Notes: generated by a model from the sequence alone, not told the origin. Counted from the first letter of the stretch, positions 1 to 10,378 are shown. The stretch: 64,000 nt of DNA from Ectocarpus siliculosus (GCA_000310025.1 FN649734.1:5845681-5909680), one strand, 5' to 3'. A program made the numbers and translations.

Positions 1-3
1 TTT

Positions 4-22
4 GGGGGGGGGGGGGGGGGGG
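4..22. repeat. poly-G run at window edge
   Basis: Nineteen consecutive G residues follow TTT. Long G/C runs recur in this genome, for example at 23,810-23,823, so it may be real, but its length is unreliable in any assembly. Confidence 0.8.
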
Positions 23-277
23 AATCAACGCAGCCGGTGGTGGTTTTTCACATCGGCCGTCGAGAAAGTGGTGTGTGCGGCATGCATGCATCCCGCGCAG
101 CATTTGAGCTGATTGCTGTGACGCTCCTCTTTTCCTTCGTTCCCAATTCATGTCCAAGTTGTGTCTGTCGGGACGCTCTGTTGTTTACGTCGTTTGTTGT
201 CAATCTCACTACAAGTTCGGGCTTCCCGCTTCTTGACGTTCGTCGATTCTCATTCCTAGACCGCCGAGAACACCGTC

Positions 278-887
278 TTGGTACCAATACTGCTGCATGG
301 GACCCCGGAACAACAGAACACAGCGAGAACTTTCATGTCGACCAAGCTCAACAAGACAACGAAGGAGACGTGCGACGCGTCGGTGGAGAAACTCATGGCG
401 GTTGCACACAAGGACGACGAGGGTGTATGGGTGAGGACGTCTGAGGGCGCTTGTAATACTGGGCGTAGTTTTGATACAGTTCCTTCGGAGGCTCAATGTA
501 CGAATATTTAGCCGGTCTGCCATTTGGGCGCCCTTTCAGAGCAACGGCCCAGGCTAGCAGAATCGAAATGGTTAACCAATGCTGTGCGTTGTACTGTGGA
601 ATCGCTTGGGCACGGAAGGCGTCAACAGGATCACCAAGTTCTCACGTACCCCTCCCACGTGCCGTCCTTGAAAACAGGTGCACAGGACGAAGCTCATCGA
701 CCTCTGCTGCACCGACGGGGACCTCACCAACTACCTGCTGGGTCCCAACGCTCAGTGCTCTCCCAGGAGGGTAGCGAAAAAGTTTAAGGTCTTGGCGGAC
801 TTCACCTCGTGGCCAGGGAGCAGATGCCAGCTGTACAGTCACACAGAAGACCTCGAGTATTCCCGATACTTCATTTTACGGGAATGA
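278..887 (+). CDS. possible exons of an unrecognised gene
   Basis: Two short plus-strand stretches look protein-coding. The first (about 336-430) encodes STKLNKTTKETCDASVEKL and then a lysine/aspartate-rich end, and stops at a plausible donor, TGG|GTGAGG. The second (about 690-800) contains KLIDLCCTDGDLTNYLLGPN and lies downstream of AG acceptors near 677-685. The frames were not proven to join and I recognise no family. It could be two exons of one gene truncated by the window edge, or chance open frames. Amino-acid composition is the only support. Confidence 0.3.
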
Positions 888-1411
888 AAAGGAGGCGGTA
901 TGCTACTGCGTGTCTTTTGGTTTTCCCTTGCCTAAAAGTTGACATAGCTGGCGGTAGGGGGCAACGTTGCTACTACTGTGAGCGGGACGTGTTGTAGGCA
1001 TGCCACCTTTGAGCAGCACATGGATGGTCAATTGTATTTGGACACGCCTGACATTTTTCGTGCATTCGCAGGATTTCAGGGTCACGGCAAGACCCTTCGA
1101 GCATGCAGGACGGCTGCACAAGGAACGATCTCCGGCATGCCGGTTTCTTGAAATGGCTCTGTGTACACGCCGATACAGCGGGAAATTGAATCCGTAGTCC
1201 AGTGATTCCCGGACGAACTCACCTCCTCCTCATGTTAGCAGGCAGGGGCCGGTGGCTTTTGCTGCCATGGCTATCTGTGTAGTGTAGAGGACGAAGACAC
1301 GCATATCGCCCCGACGGTCTAGTGGTGAACCTTGCATGCATATTGTACCAGGTTTTCGGTTCAATTTTCTGTTTCTGAACGGGTATCTTTGCCTACAAAA
1401 ATCACGGCGAA
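888..1411. other. no gene recognised
   Basis: Only short open frames on both strands with no family signature. The foldback element begins at the right edge of this stretch. Confidence 0.5.
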
Positions 1412-2623
1412 GACCCATGTTTATGGTCGCCAAATCTTTGCCAAAATGTTTATATTTTCAAACATTTGCGGACAAAGATTTTGTTTCACTGTTTATGGGA
1501 GAAAATCTTCGCCAAAATATTCTCAAACATTTTGAAATGGGGCAGGTCGCGAAAATGTTTCCCAAGAGCGGCGGGATTAGTAAACGACCGCCCCTTCCGC
1601 CCTAAACACCAACCACTGCCTAGCGCACACTCAACGTAGCAAGCTCATAGAGGGATCCGGACAATCCTAGAGTCACCGTGTCAATGTTTTGCCGGCTGAT
1701 ACATGGCGGGAGCTCGTCAAGCGTGCACAAAAAAAACAAACAGACAGGGGTGGTTTGGAGGGCACGGAGAAAGCGTGGTTTGTGTCTCCGAACGGCAAAA
1801 AGTCGGCTGCTTGAGAGGAGAGGTGAGTACAAAACTATCCAGCTCTCGTCCTCTAGACCATCGCTTCATGTTTTGTTTTCTTGGTTGTCTTCTCCATCAA
1901 CGGCTCTCATCCGGGTGTGCGTGGTTCAGCAGTGGACGTACTCAACAGGCAGGGAGGCGCGTCGCTGTGAACTCGATGTGTTGAAAAAGTCTTTTTTGGG
2001 ACGGAGGAACAAGCCCTCTATATTCAAGTGAAAAAATAAACCGAAAAAAACGTTGTGTCCACAACTTTGCGCGCACAACGATGTGCCTCCCTGCCGGCTG
2101 AGCGCGGCCACTGCCAACCCACGCATAACCGGATGAGATTCGTTGATGGAGAAGACACCCAAGAAGACAAAACATGAATCGATGGTCTAGAGGACGAGAG
2201 CTGGATAGTTTTGTACTCACGTGTCCTCTCAAGCGGCCGACTTTTTGCCGTTGGAAAGCGCTGACGCACGTTTTGGTCTCTTTTTTGACACCGAGAACAT
2301 TTTTCTCGCACGCCCGGAGCGCTATCGCTACATATTGGCGGGCACAGCATCAGCTCAGTGCATCAAGGGTTGTGGGGAGCCCTTTGCGACCTTGTTACGT
2401 TCAGTTTCCATGACGCATTTGTGGTTTGTCTGTCACAAATCGTTTGGTAGCAGTAGACCACGATTCCCGCCGCACATGCGATGCATTTCGAGAAAACCAC
2501 ACGATAAAGATTTTGTTGCCCATAAAAACGGTACTCAAATGTTCCTCTGGCAGATATTCGCGCGCAAATGTTTGACAACATTTGAAGATTTTTTTCAAAG
2601 ATTTGGCGACCATAAACATGGGT
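1412..2623. mobile_element. 1.2 kb foldback (long inverted repeat) element
   Basis: The outermost 29 bp (1,412-1,440, starting GACCCATGTTTATGGTCGCC) is perfectly inverted at 2,595-2,623. A second strong inverted segment follows inside. Around 1,825-1,945, reading outward-in, it contains GTACAAAACTATCCAGCTCT, and this returns on the opposite strand at about 2,090-2,215. The short centre lies near 2,030-2,060. Open frames on opposite strands therefore translate to near-identical peptides (for example KTIQLSSSRPS); these are a result of the symmetry, not genes. No transposase is present, so it is a non-autonomous foldback element. No target-site duplication was found. Confidence 0.75.
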
Positions 2624-3679
2624 CGAAGAACGATTAATTCGTGATGGGCCCTTGCGTGCACAAAACATTTGCCGCGAGGTTGAGGTTTGCAAATATTATG
2701 GAGATGCGGTGGCTGTTGCCCTCTTGTATCCACCAACGATGATGTACTCGTCGCACAACAACAGCAGTAGATTCCGCATGCGATCGTGCATCAACCGCTA
2801 GGCCGCCGCACAACAGACACACTCGGGCATCAAAACCGCTTGTATTCTGAGCAGGTTCATGGGTTGCCATTGCAAAACGCAAACATATTTTCTGGCGCGT
2901 ACTGTTAGACCGTTTTCAAACCTCTTTTGGCTCGGTACAATGTACAGCAGTGTTTGCATTTTTCGCGATAATCGAAATGCCACTGCCGGAAGCATGCGTG
3001 CATGAGGAGTCCGTCCCCGATTCCGTTCTCAAGCCTGAAACAATGAGCAAAATAACAACGCCAGCTTGGGACTATTATAGCAACGCCGACGATATTCGTC
3101 GACTTGCTTTCAACAATTCGTGAGTGTACGCCTGGTACTATGATCATAGCGAGCTCCCGAACGTTTCAGTTGCTAAAGCGGCTCCTGCTTTGCAGGCCAA
3201 GGAGACGAGCTGACCGGGAGTATAATCGTAGTCGCTACCCAGTCGAAATAATCAAATTGGCGCAAACGACGGAACGTCATCTGGTAAACTTTACAGCAGT
3301 GGGAAATGTACGCAAATCCACCATGGTCTCGTTCGCTCCGGGAGCATCGTGAGAGCTCGGAGGGAGCGAAATCTAATCTAACGCGTCTCCATTGTCGTCA
3401 CCCGTGGCGGCGATCGCTGCGCCCGCGATGACCACGTTGCCAATGGACTATGCCCATATTTTATTAGCGTTTGGGGCGAGTCTCGATACAATGCGGGCCT
3501 GGGCCGACGGCCACCAAGAATTGAAATGAAACGAAGTTTGGGCGGGGCCAAGCAGGCCTTACCAATTCCAACTGTTGCACGGAAAGTCTGCTCCGAGGAA
3601 GATGATTGTATGTTTGGAAATAAATGCTCTGAGTAAGCTCTCGGTACTAGCGAGGCACAAAGAAACAATATTCTTCCAT
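2624..3679. other. no gene recognised
   Basis: Non-coding by eye. Short open frames overlap on both strands without recognisable motifs. Confidence 0.45.
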
Positions 3680-3910
3680 TCAACGGGTAAATATCCTTGT
3701 CGCTATATTCCACTTGATCATTTTCACGCCGCCGATGTTGCGGGCCTTGAACGGGCTGCCGATGTCTTGAAAACGGTAGAGGCGCAGGAACATGCCTCGT
3801 GCTTGCAAACGGTTTCTCGCTTCTTCGCAGCGGCCGATGATATATCGAATAAGACACGTGAACTCGCCCTTGCCGGTGCCGCAAAGGCCCATGATCTGCC
3901 TTAGGTCCAC
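3680..3910 (-). CDS. possible exon, unrecognised protein
   Basis: The minus strand reads open through GLCGTGKGEFTCLIRYIIGR, then CEEARNRLQARGMFLRLYRF and DIGSPFKARNIGGVKMIKW. Third codon positions are GC-rich, as in the confident genes of this window. An AG (GCAG|ATC) precedes the segment. The opposite strand is also open here (about 3,690-3,904), so the strand choice is a judgement based on codon quality. It could belong to the same gene as the exon at 4,313-4,485 (same strand, upstream). No family recognised. Confidence 0.35.
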   Translation of the reverse strand: MDLRQIMGLCGTGKGEFTCLIRYIIGRCEEARNRLQARGMFLRLYRFQDIGSPFKARNIGGVKMIKWNIATRIFTR

Positions 3911-4312
3911 CTTATGTCAGGGGAGGGTGGGGTGGACAACTCGTGTGGAGTGTGTCGGTGCTCTGCGCCAGGGTATCCGCCCATGCACCGGAACGCATTC
4001 TAAACGACTCTCAAACTTCAGCGAAGTGTCACCCGATGCCTCATCTTTGAAACCCGGCATGCATGAACAACGGAACACCCAAAGTTACAGTGGCTGCCTG
4101 TTACGTGTGTTGGGAAATACATCATTCATTCGCAGCCTCTCAATCACTTGAGCCAAGCTCCTCATTCATGGAATAAACGCGTACCATCCGCCCGTTCCCG
4201 ACACTAAAACTCCCCACACCATACCAATGGGTACCCAGTCAAACGCATTCCGACAACAGCATATTTCTTTCACCCATGGACACAACACCTACCACAAGTA
4301 TGCTTTGCTCAC

Positions 4313-4485
4313 CAGGTTCCGTCGTCCTTCTCCTTGGCAGTGCCTTTCAACCGAAGAATCAGCAGGTCGGACACCTCCTTGCCGAGCGGGGCGATCTCGT
4401 TCGCAACAAGAGCTTCAGCCTCCTTATGCTGGTCCAGTGTCCCCCCGCGAAGCATCGCCGCCGCCAAGACCACCGCCTCGGCGGC
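4313..4485 (-). CDS. orphan exon, unrecognised alanine/leucine-rich protein
   Basis: This is a well-formed exon. It has an acceptor CGCCCAG|GCC at 4,485 and a donor CTG|GTGAGC after 4,313, giving 173 bp open throughout. The peptide begins AAEAVVLAAAMLRGGTLDQH and contains ANEIAPLGKEVSDLLILRLK, helical in character with strongly GC3-biased codons. The family is not recognised. Neighbouring exons were not found with confidence, although 3,680-3,910 on the same strand is a candidate. It may be part of a gene whose other exons are small, or a relic. Confidence 0.5.
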
Positions 4486-5053
4486 CTGGGCGAACGTAAC
4501 ATCATACATAAGAGGGCAGGATTGATAGGGCGTGTCTAAAAGATATCATCATTCAGTGTGCAGACAGCAAGAAACGAGCACCACGCGTCGTGGCCGGAAG
4601 GACTTTGTCAACTGCTTTCGGGCTCGAAACCAACGAGCAATACGCTCCATTTTTCACAGAGTGGGACTCGCACGTTCGAAACCCCACAGTAAAATCATCG
4701 TTACCCTTCGAAAGATTCAATATTGGCACAAATAATGGATTTACATAGAGAAACGTTTATTTGGGGGAATGTACGAAACGGGACGACGCGTCGGTTTCGC
4801 TCACGAAGCCTTCAGAGAACACGTAGAGGCAGTGCGCACTTTCGAGACCTTCGTACCCACCACTCAGCCTTGGTGCTGCAAACAGTTTCGGAGATCGGTG
4901 CGCCCCCGATGCTGCAAGAACTCTCAGCACCGAGGGGAGCATGCACAGGCGAGGGCCTCAAGGCCGCGGAAGGAGGCCTCACTAAATCCAATACACACCT
5001 TCATCCGCTCCGAGAAAGAGAGCATCTTAAACAAAAACAGATGGAAGTGGAGC
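4486..5053. other. no gene recognised
   Basis: Short overlapping open frames without motifs; nothing supported. Confidence 0.4.
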
Positions 5054-5131
5054 TTGTTGAGAAGCACGATGACCACTACACCACGAGTCAGCGCTGACTA
5101 GTGGTGTAGTGGTCACCGTGCTTCTCAACAA
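5054..5131. repeat. palindromic hairpin repeat, copy 1
   Basis: A near-perfect 78-bp palindrome. The arms begin TTGTTGAGAAGCACGATGAC and meet in the perfect 14-bp palindrome AGTCAGCGCTGACT. Together with about 50 bp of 3' flank (to 5,184) it recurs about 300 bp downstream. It is probably a miniature foldback element or a regulatory/structural palindrome. Confidence 0.85.
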
Positions 5132-5351
5132 AAGTTAATGCCCGTGTCCGATCTGGCTTTGCAGCCACGAGCACGTCCCCCCAGGGTTGCCATCCCTGTG
5201 ATCGTCGCTGTCTTGCCCGGAAATCGCTATCGGCACAAGAGGGTCATCGACGTGTTTTGCGAAGCCTATTTTCCCAGGCTTTTTCTTCCTCATACAGTTC
5301 GGGCGCAAAGAAATGTATGCTTAAGGGGATATTCGAACCCCGTAGATAAGC

Positions 5352-5432
5352 TTTTGTTGAGAAGCACGATGACATTACACCACTAATCAGCGCTGACTCG
5401 TGGTGTAGTGGTCATCGTGCTTCTCAACAAAA
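5352..5432. repeat. palindromic hairpin repeat, copy 2
   Basis: Second copy of the palindrome at 5,054-5,131, with a few substitutions, and the same 3' flank (to 5,484). The flank identity ends exactly where a poly-T foldback starts. The 165 bp between the copies (5,185-5,351) is unique. Confidence 0.85.
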
Positions 5433-5483
5433 GGTAATGCCCGTGTCCGACCTGGCTTTGCAGCCACGAGCACGTCCCCCCAG

Positions 5484-5639
5484 TTTTTTTTTTTTTTTTT
5501 TGAGAAACACACTGTGATTTATTATCCACGCACAGGCGCCCAAGCTGTCTTCACCTGACGGTTACAGACTTGGAAACACGCCTTCACAATGCCGGGGATA
5601 AAAAATCACTCTGTGTTTCTCTAAAAAAAAAAAAAAAAA
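5484..5639. mobile_element. 156-bp foldback bounded by poly-T and poly-A
   Basis: An 18-nt T run is followed by GAGAAACACACTGTGATTT. About 85 bp later the inverse, AAATCACTCTGTGTTTCTC, is followed by a 17-nt A run. The ends are therefore inverted repeats including the homopolymers. It looks like a small non-autonomous element inserted at the edge of the second palindrome unit. No target duplication could be fixed because of the homopolymers. Confidence 0.7.
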
Positions 5640-5937
5640 CTCAACAAAGCTCACGCCGGTTGCCGACCAGGATGATCCGCAAGAATCAATGCTCGTTCCG
5701 TTTCAGTGCCAATCACACATCATACTTTTTGTGATTATGTTGGCAATTGAACCAGACGTGCGCGCTGCACAGGTCGTGCTGCCGATTCCACATGTCAACC
5801 AGTTGTCCTCGTTTCCTTCCCTGTTTACGGCAACTTAAGCCCATTTGAACACGAAAATATAGTTCAGCTCCGATGCCCTACCATCCTGAGCCTTGCTACA
5901 AGCAAAGTTAAAGCATACCGATACGGCGTTGGTTTGT
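5640..5937. other. no gene recognised
   Basis: Nothing supported in this 298-bp stretch between the foldback and the tandem duplication. Confidence 0.4.
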
Positions 5938-6600
5938 ATCAGGTGCAGCAAGGCAGACTACGCATACGCTAGCCGCACACATCATCCGCTCAACCAATAG
6001 AAAACAGAGAAATGTTTTCCGGCGATTGTGCGTCACACCTTGGCCTGGGTCTTGGGCGTGGAGCGTGGCAGGAGCTTCGGGTGGTTATAGGGTATCCGCG
6101 CCTTCTTGCCAGGTGGGGAAGAGGAGCGTGAAGCCCCACCGCCGGAGGAGTCGCTCACGAATACGGCATCCTGGCAAGGGTGCGAAACGAACACGAAATG
6201 TCGGAACACAGCAAATGGCATCGAGAAAACATTGCCTCCGAAGTCCGGCACGGAAGTCCGTTTGGATTGCATCAGGTGAAGCATAGGCAGACTATGCATG
6301 CGCTAGCGGGTACAAATCACCCGTGCAATCTAGAGAAAACAGCCAAACGTTTCCCGGCGATTGTACATCGCACCTTGACCCGTGTCTTGGGAGGAGAGCC
6401 TGGCAGAATCTTCGGGTTGCTTTCGGAAACCCGTGCCTTCTTGCTAGGTGGGGGGGAGGAGCTTGAACTTCCACCGCCAGAAGAGTCCCTCACGAACATG
6501 GCATCATCCTGGCAAGGGTGCGAAAGACAATGAGATGTCAGAACACCGCAACGGGTATCGAGGAGCTTGACTGCGAGGTCCGGCACGCGAGTTCCGGCTT
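5938..6600 (-). repeat. 333-bp tandem duplication with coding potential
   Basis: Two diverged direct copies (5,938-6,270 and 6,271-6,600) share landmarks. These include CAGGTG followed by AGGCAGACTA, GTGCCTTCTTGC-like and CATCCTGGCAAGGGTGCGAA blocks at equal spacing. On the minus strand both encode the same kind of peptide: HPCQD, then DSSGGG, a serine/proline tract and KKAR, a basic patch resembling a nuclear localisation signal, followed by PK-rich sequence. The coding frames survived duplication, which suggests a duplicated exon of an unrecognised minus-strand gene. Splice sites were not settled. Confidence 0.6.
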
Positions 6601-7182
6601 GAATGGGCGGAGAAGCGGGCGCACGAACGCATAGCACGCTCGCATCAGCACGACAACAGCAAATGCACAAGGACGAGGGGCAAGCGGGAGACGGAGCTGA
6701 CGAGGATTATATTGCTAACCCCTGTGTTCAGAAGACGACGTTCCCGACACCGCAACCAAGCCTTGCCCTGCCAGGGGTACCCGCACCGTAGAATAGAGGA
6801 GTAGCTGGGTACAAGAAGGCACACCAATGCGGTCATGTCGATGTGGGACCCCCCCCTTTGCTGTGTTGGAGAAACAGTGCATACTCGATGAGCTTTACAC
6901 AGCTTCGCTACCCTCAAGAAGAGTGTCCGAAAATAGTGGTCGGAGCTACGGGAAACGACTATTAGCACTGTTTTGTTAGCCCAAAACGGCAACCCCCGTA
7001 CCACGTTCTCTTCAAAAGTGGCTCCCCGCCAAAAACTGCTGCCGCATCGCGGGCCAAACGGGGTAGCTCCTGTGCCGCTTGGCTCGGAGTCGTCGCAGGT
7101 ACCCTCGGACCCGCAACAAGGCCGGAGCTCGAAAGTGCCGGGAAGAGGAAAGGTTAACTCCAAAATCGCGAGTTTTGCTGAA
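6601..7182. other. open minus-strand frame, not recognised
   Basis: A 172-codon frame is open on the minus strand (6,645-7,163), but its composition does not resemble the confident exons and no motif is recognised. I do not call it a gene. Confidence 0.3.
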
Positions 7183-7185
7183 TAA

Positions 7186-7428
7186 GGGCCGTTTTAAACG
7201 CGGCGAGTTTTTTCCAAATTTCCAAAATTTTCGTTCCAAAATCACACGGAACGGCGATTTGCGGCGCACACACAACATTTTTCTTTTTGGAAAATTTGGA
7301 AATTTGGAAAGAAAGGCGTAGGGGCCGAAAAATTTGGAATGGTTCGTTCCAAATTTTTGGAACCTTTCCATTTTTTTTTTTGAAAGTTGGAAATTTGGAG
7401 CGAAATAGCGTTGCGTTTAAAACGGCCC
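7186..7428. mobile_element. PIF/Harbinger-like MITE, 243 bp, TAA target duplication
   Basis: Terminal inverted repeats GGGCCGTTTTAAACG (7,186-7,200) and its inverse (7,414-7,428) are flanked by TAA on both sides (7,183-7,185 and 7,429-7,431). The interior is built of AAATTTCCAAA/TTTGGAAATTT blocks that can fold back. GGG/GGC-type termini with a 3-bp TWA duplication are the hallmark of the PIF/Harbinger superfamily. There is no ORF, so it is non-autonomous. Confidence 0.8.
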
Positions 7429-7645
7429 TAACACGGCACAACTCTGCCAGAAAGGTATTATAGAGGAAAGCACAAACAACATTTCGGAACACTACCTCGA
7501 GGCACGATTCACCTACCCGATGGAAAATAAAAACAACGCGGCTCGTGCAACAGCTTTAGGGCGAATGGTCGTATCAGCTGCTCATACAAACTTCATGGGA
7601 TCATACGTTACTTACATCGCCGTCAGTTGTTGAGGCTGAGCCGGC

Positions 7646-8895
7646 TTAAGAGGGGATCTGGCCCAAGTCTTGTGAGTCGGCGGCATCAGCCCCCGCAGGT
7701 GGTAGCGGGGCGGATTTCGCTTCGGCACTACTGTTGTCCGGCGGCCCGCGCGAATGGGGTTGCTCTGCTGGCGGGGGCGACGCCGCCGAAACAGGGGGTA
7801 ACATTATTGCTGCCGCAGCTCTCGAAGAGGAGGAGGTGGCGACCGCGACGGTGGTCTCAGTGGCTCTCGAAGGTGGTAAAGCGAACCCACCGTCGAGCTT
7901 GGCCGCCTCCAGTCGCAGCCAGACAGGATTGTTGCCGGGAAACACACCGTATCGTCGACGCTGGCACTCGTCGCATGGCCACCGGCAGCAACACCGGTCT
8001 CACGCCCCGCGGTACAGCGGGCGTGGGCCCGTGACCCGCAGTCCAGGCACTTCTTGCTGCCGGGGTGGTTCTTTGTTGAGCCAGGAGCCCGGTCATCGTC
8101 GAGGCAAATTGGGCACCACTGCTGATTTCCGAGTTTCTGAGTCACTGCCCCCTTTCCCCTGAGAGACGGATGGATCTCGTACTCCGTTGGACCACGCTCG
8201 CCATTGGGGCAGCGCGGACAAATCCAATCCGGGGGCGGAGTTTGTCTCTTGTGGCAACTGTATCTAAGGCAGGCACCGTGGAAGAGCTTACGGCAAGTCC
8301 GGCAGCAGAAGCTCGGCGGGATGCGAGGAATGAAAACGTTGTGGCACGCCTCGCAGCATTTGCTGATGCTTGCGTTGGTTGTTGTGCTCGTACTGCCCGC
8401 GGCAGTTGTGTCATCGATGCTAACGGTCGCTTCAGCGCCTGGCACCGCAGGCCTTCGCTCCCCCTCTTCCATCGTCGCCGCTCCCTCCCGCGTGGTAGGT
8501 GTGCTATCGGTGAGTTGAGAATGGTGAAGGACATGGTGGTGGCCGGAAGGAGGCGGCCTGCCGTCGGTGCGATCATGCACATGCTCTGCCCTCTCTAAAT
8601 CTGTTGCCTCCTCTTCAGCTGCCGCTGATACTGATGGCGCTGCCACTGCTGCCGGTGCGGCTGCCGGTGCTGCTGCCGGTGCTGCTCCTGCTGCTGCCGC
8701 CGGTGCTGCTGCTGCGGCTGCCATCGCCGTTACTGCCGCTGCCACCTTTTTGCTGATGCTCGGTGAGGCCAAGGTTCCCGGCAACATTCTGGAAATATCA
8801 TTTGTTGGGGTGGCCGCTGCCGCATTCGGCGCTACCGATGACGACGGGGCCATCAAAACGTCCTTTGGTCTGCTGTCCGCCATCGTCGCCTTCAA
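7646..8895 (-). CDS. PHD-finger protein, repeat unit C (frameshifted 3' part)
   Basis: The open frame 8,895-7,804 has an Ala-rich N-terminal tract and a Ser/Thr linker. It then shows a C4HC3 finger: CEAC, CRTC, FHGAC and WICPRC. After GERGP comes a second finger start (WCPIC, then CLDCG with HARC). The frame then changes near 7,960-7,990. The expected end of finger 2 (WPCDECQRR, then NPVWLRLEAAKLDGG) lies in another frame that runs open to 7,646. PHD fingers usually read histone tails in the nucleus, so a chromatin role is inferred from the family only. Whether an intron or an indel explains the shift is unknown. The GCx/CAG-like triplet tract at 8,620-8,760 encodes the alanines. Confidence 0.6.
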
Positions 8896-9632
8896 CGGAA
8901 GACATGAAGGGTTATTGTAGGGATGGCATCATTTCGCCGGGTGGCGGTGGCCGTGGGCGACACGACGAATTGCGACGGACGCACCAGCCCGAGCTTTCGC
9001 CCGCCGTCCAACCTTGCAGAAGGGTGGGTGGAACTTGTGACGGGGCCGCGCTCACCAATCGGGCAGTGAGGACAGACCCAATCTGGAGGCGGGCACTGTC
9101 TCGTCCTGGGGTTGTAGCCGACGCAGCCGCCGTGGAACACCCGCCGGCAAGACCTGCAGGAAAACGTGGTTGTTGCAAGGGGGTTCACGATCTTGTCGCA
9201 TGCCTTGCAGTACTCACGGTCACTACTGCTGCTTCCACCACTTTGAGGAATAGATTGTTCTCTCTGGCTTTGGATCCCAGCGGCAGCAACTGCTGCCGAT
9301 GATGGGAGCTTGCCATGCTCTCCGTCTTCCATCGCCGCTTCGCCGACCCCTGCGGGAGAACTGTTGCTGGGTGGCTCCTGACGGCGCTCCGCGCGAGCCC
9401 GAGGTACCACGCTGGCGGCTGGGCCATGAGAAGCTGCTGCTACTGCTACTGCTACTGCTGCTGCTGTTTCTGCTTCTGCTGCTGCTGACTCTGCCTCTGC
9501 TGCCGCTGTTTCTGCCGCTGCTGCTGCTTCTGCCATCGCCGCGGCCGCGGCCTTAGTCGGCCTGCCACTCAACGCAAGTGGTGATGGGGCGACAAGGACC
9601 CCCCCCCCCAACTTGGCTGCCTTCAGCCGCAT
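8892..9632 (-). CDS. PHD-finger protein, repeat unit B (one finger only)
   Basis: The frame starts MRLKAAKLGGG, which is also the tail of unit A, so the units form one continuous array. It has a long Ala/Glu triplet-encoded tract (9,430-9,550), a Ser-rich linker and a complete C4HC3 PHD finger: CKAC, CRSC, FHGGC and DWVCPHC. It ends at a stop soon after GERGPV. The second finger found in units A and C is missing, so this copy is truncated or spliced onward. This is the only unit whose first finger has all ligands and no nearby frame break apart from the missing second half. Confidence 0.55.
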   Translation of the reverse strand: MRLKAAKLGGGVLVAPSPLALSGRPTKAAAAAMAEAAAAAETAAAEAESAAAEAETAAAVAVAVAAASHGPAASVVPRARAERRQEPPSNSSPAGVGEAAMEDGEHGKLPSSAAVAAAGIQSQREQSIPQSGGSSSSDREYCKACDKIVNPLATTTFSCRSCRRVFHGGCVGYNPRTRQCPPPDWVCPHCPIGERGPVTSSTHPSARLDGGRKLGLVRPSQFVVSPTATATRRNDAIPTITLHVFR

Positions 9633-10378
9633 CCAAACCGGGTTGTCGCCGAGGACGACGCCGTCTGTTCGGCGCTGGCACTCGTCTCACGGCCACCTGC
9701 CATCTGCCCCGACCTGCAGCCCGGCAATGCAGTGGTTGTGGGTCTGGAACCCGCAACCGCGGCACTTCGTCGAACACCTGGTGCCCATCTTGTTACCAGG
9801 GCCCGATTGTCTTCCAAGCAGATCGGGCACCACGGCTGGTTTCCTAGGGTTTGCTTTACCGACCCCAGACCCTTCAAGGACAGGTGGACGCATCTCTCGA
9901 TAGGTCCACGCTCGCCATCCGGGCAGCAGGGACAAACCCAATCGGGCAGGGGGGATTGCCTTGAATCGAGGTTGTAGCCTACGCAGTCCCCGTGGAAGAG
10001 CTTGCCGCGACCCCGGCAGCAAAATATTGGTACGGCGGTAGGAAACTTGTTGTTGCACGCGTAGCAGCATTCCCCACTCTTGTCGCTGGTGGTGTCTCCA
10101 GCTCCTGCTCCACTAGGACTCGGTACAGAAGAGTTGCTGGAAGAGATGGCTGGGTTGGCACCAAGCGAGACACGGGTTTGATCTGGTGCTGCTGCCGTTG
10201 TAATCCGTTCAGCCGCTGGATCTGGTGCTGGTGTTAGTGCTGGCGTCACTGGCGCTGCTGGTTGTTGAGCGGGGCAAGGCACGCCTGCGGTTATGGTGTC
10301 CACGTCTCCTTTGCGACACGCAACGAAACAGCATCCTGGCAGGAAGCGTAAACATAGAGGAGCACGATTGCGATACAA
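9560..10378 (-). pseudogene. PHD-finger protein, repeat unit A (ligand lost, frameshift, stop)
   Basis: The first finger reads CYAC, then CRGRGKLFHGDC and DWVCPCC. The fourth cysteine seen in the sister copies (CRTC, CRSC) is arginine here (TGC to CGC near 10,010). Finger 2 (WCPIC) then needs a frame change near 9,810-9,830 to continue as CRGCGFQTHNHC, and the expected WPCDEC reads WP-stop-DEC (TGA for TGC). Downstream the same frame is open into unit B. Three independent lesions suggest that this unit is decaying. A spliced explanation for the frame change cannot be excluded. Confidence 0.55.

Noticed and set aside
4660-4700. tRNA-like T-arm (CGTTCGAAACCCCAC)
   Set aside because: No matching acceptor stem, D-arm or anticodon arm could be folded around it; similar GGTTCGAAT at 37,540 also fails.
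8567-8920. Plus-strand alanine-rich ORF (AAG/AAA repeats)
   Set aside because: The Ala tract is read from a triplet repeat that is also in frame for the minus-strand PHD protein, whose zinc fingers are unambiguous.
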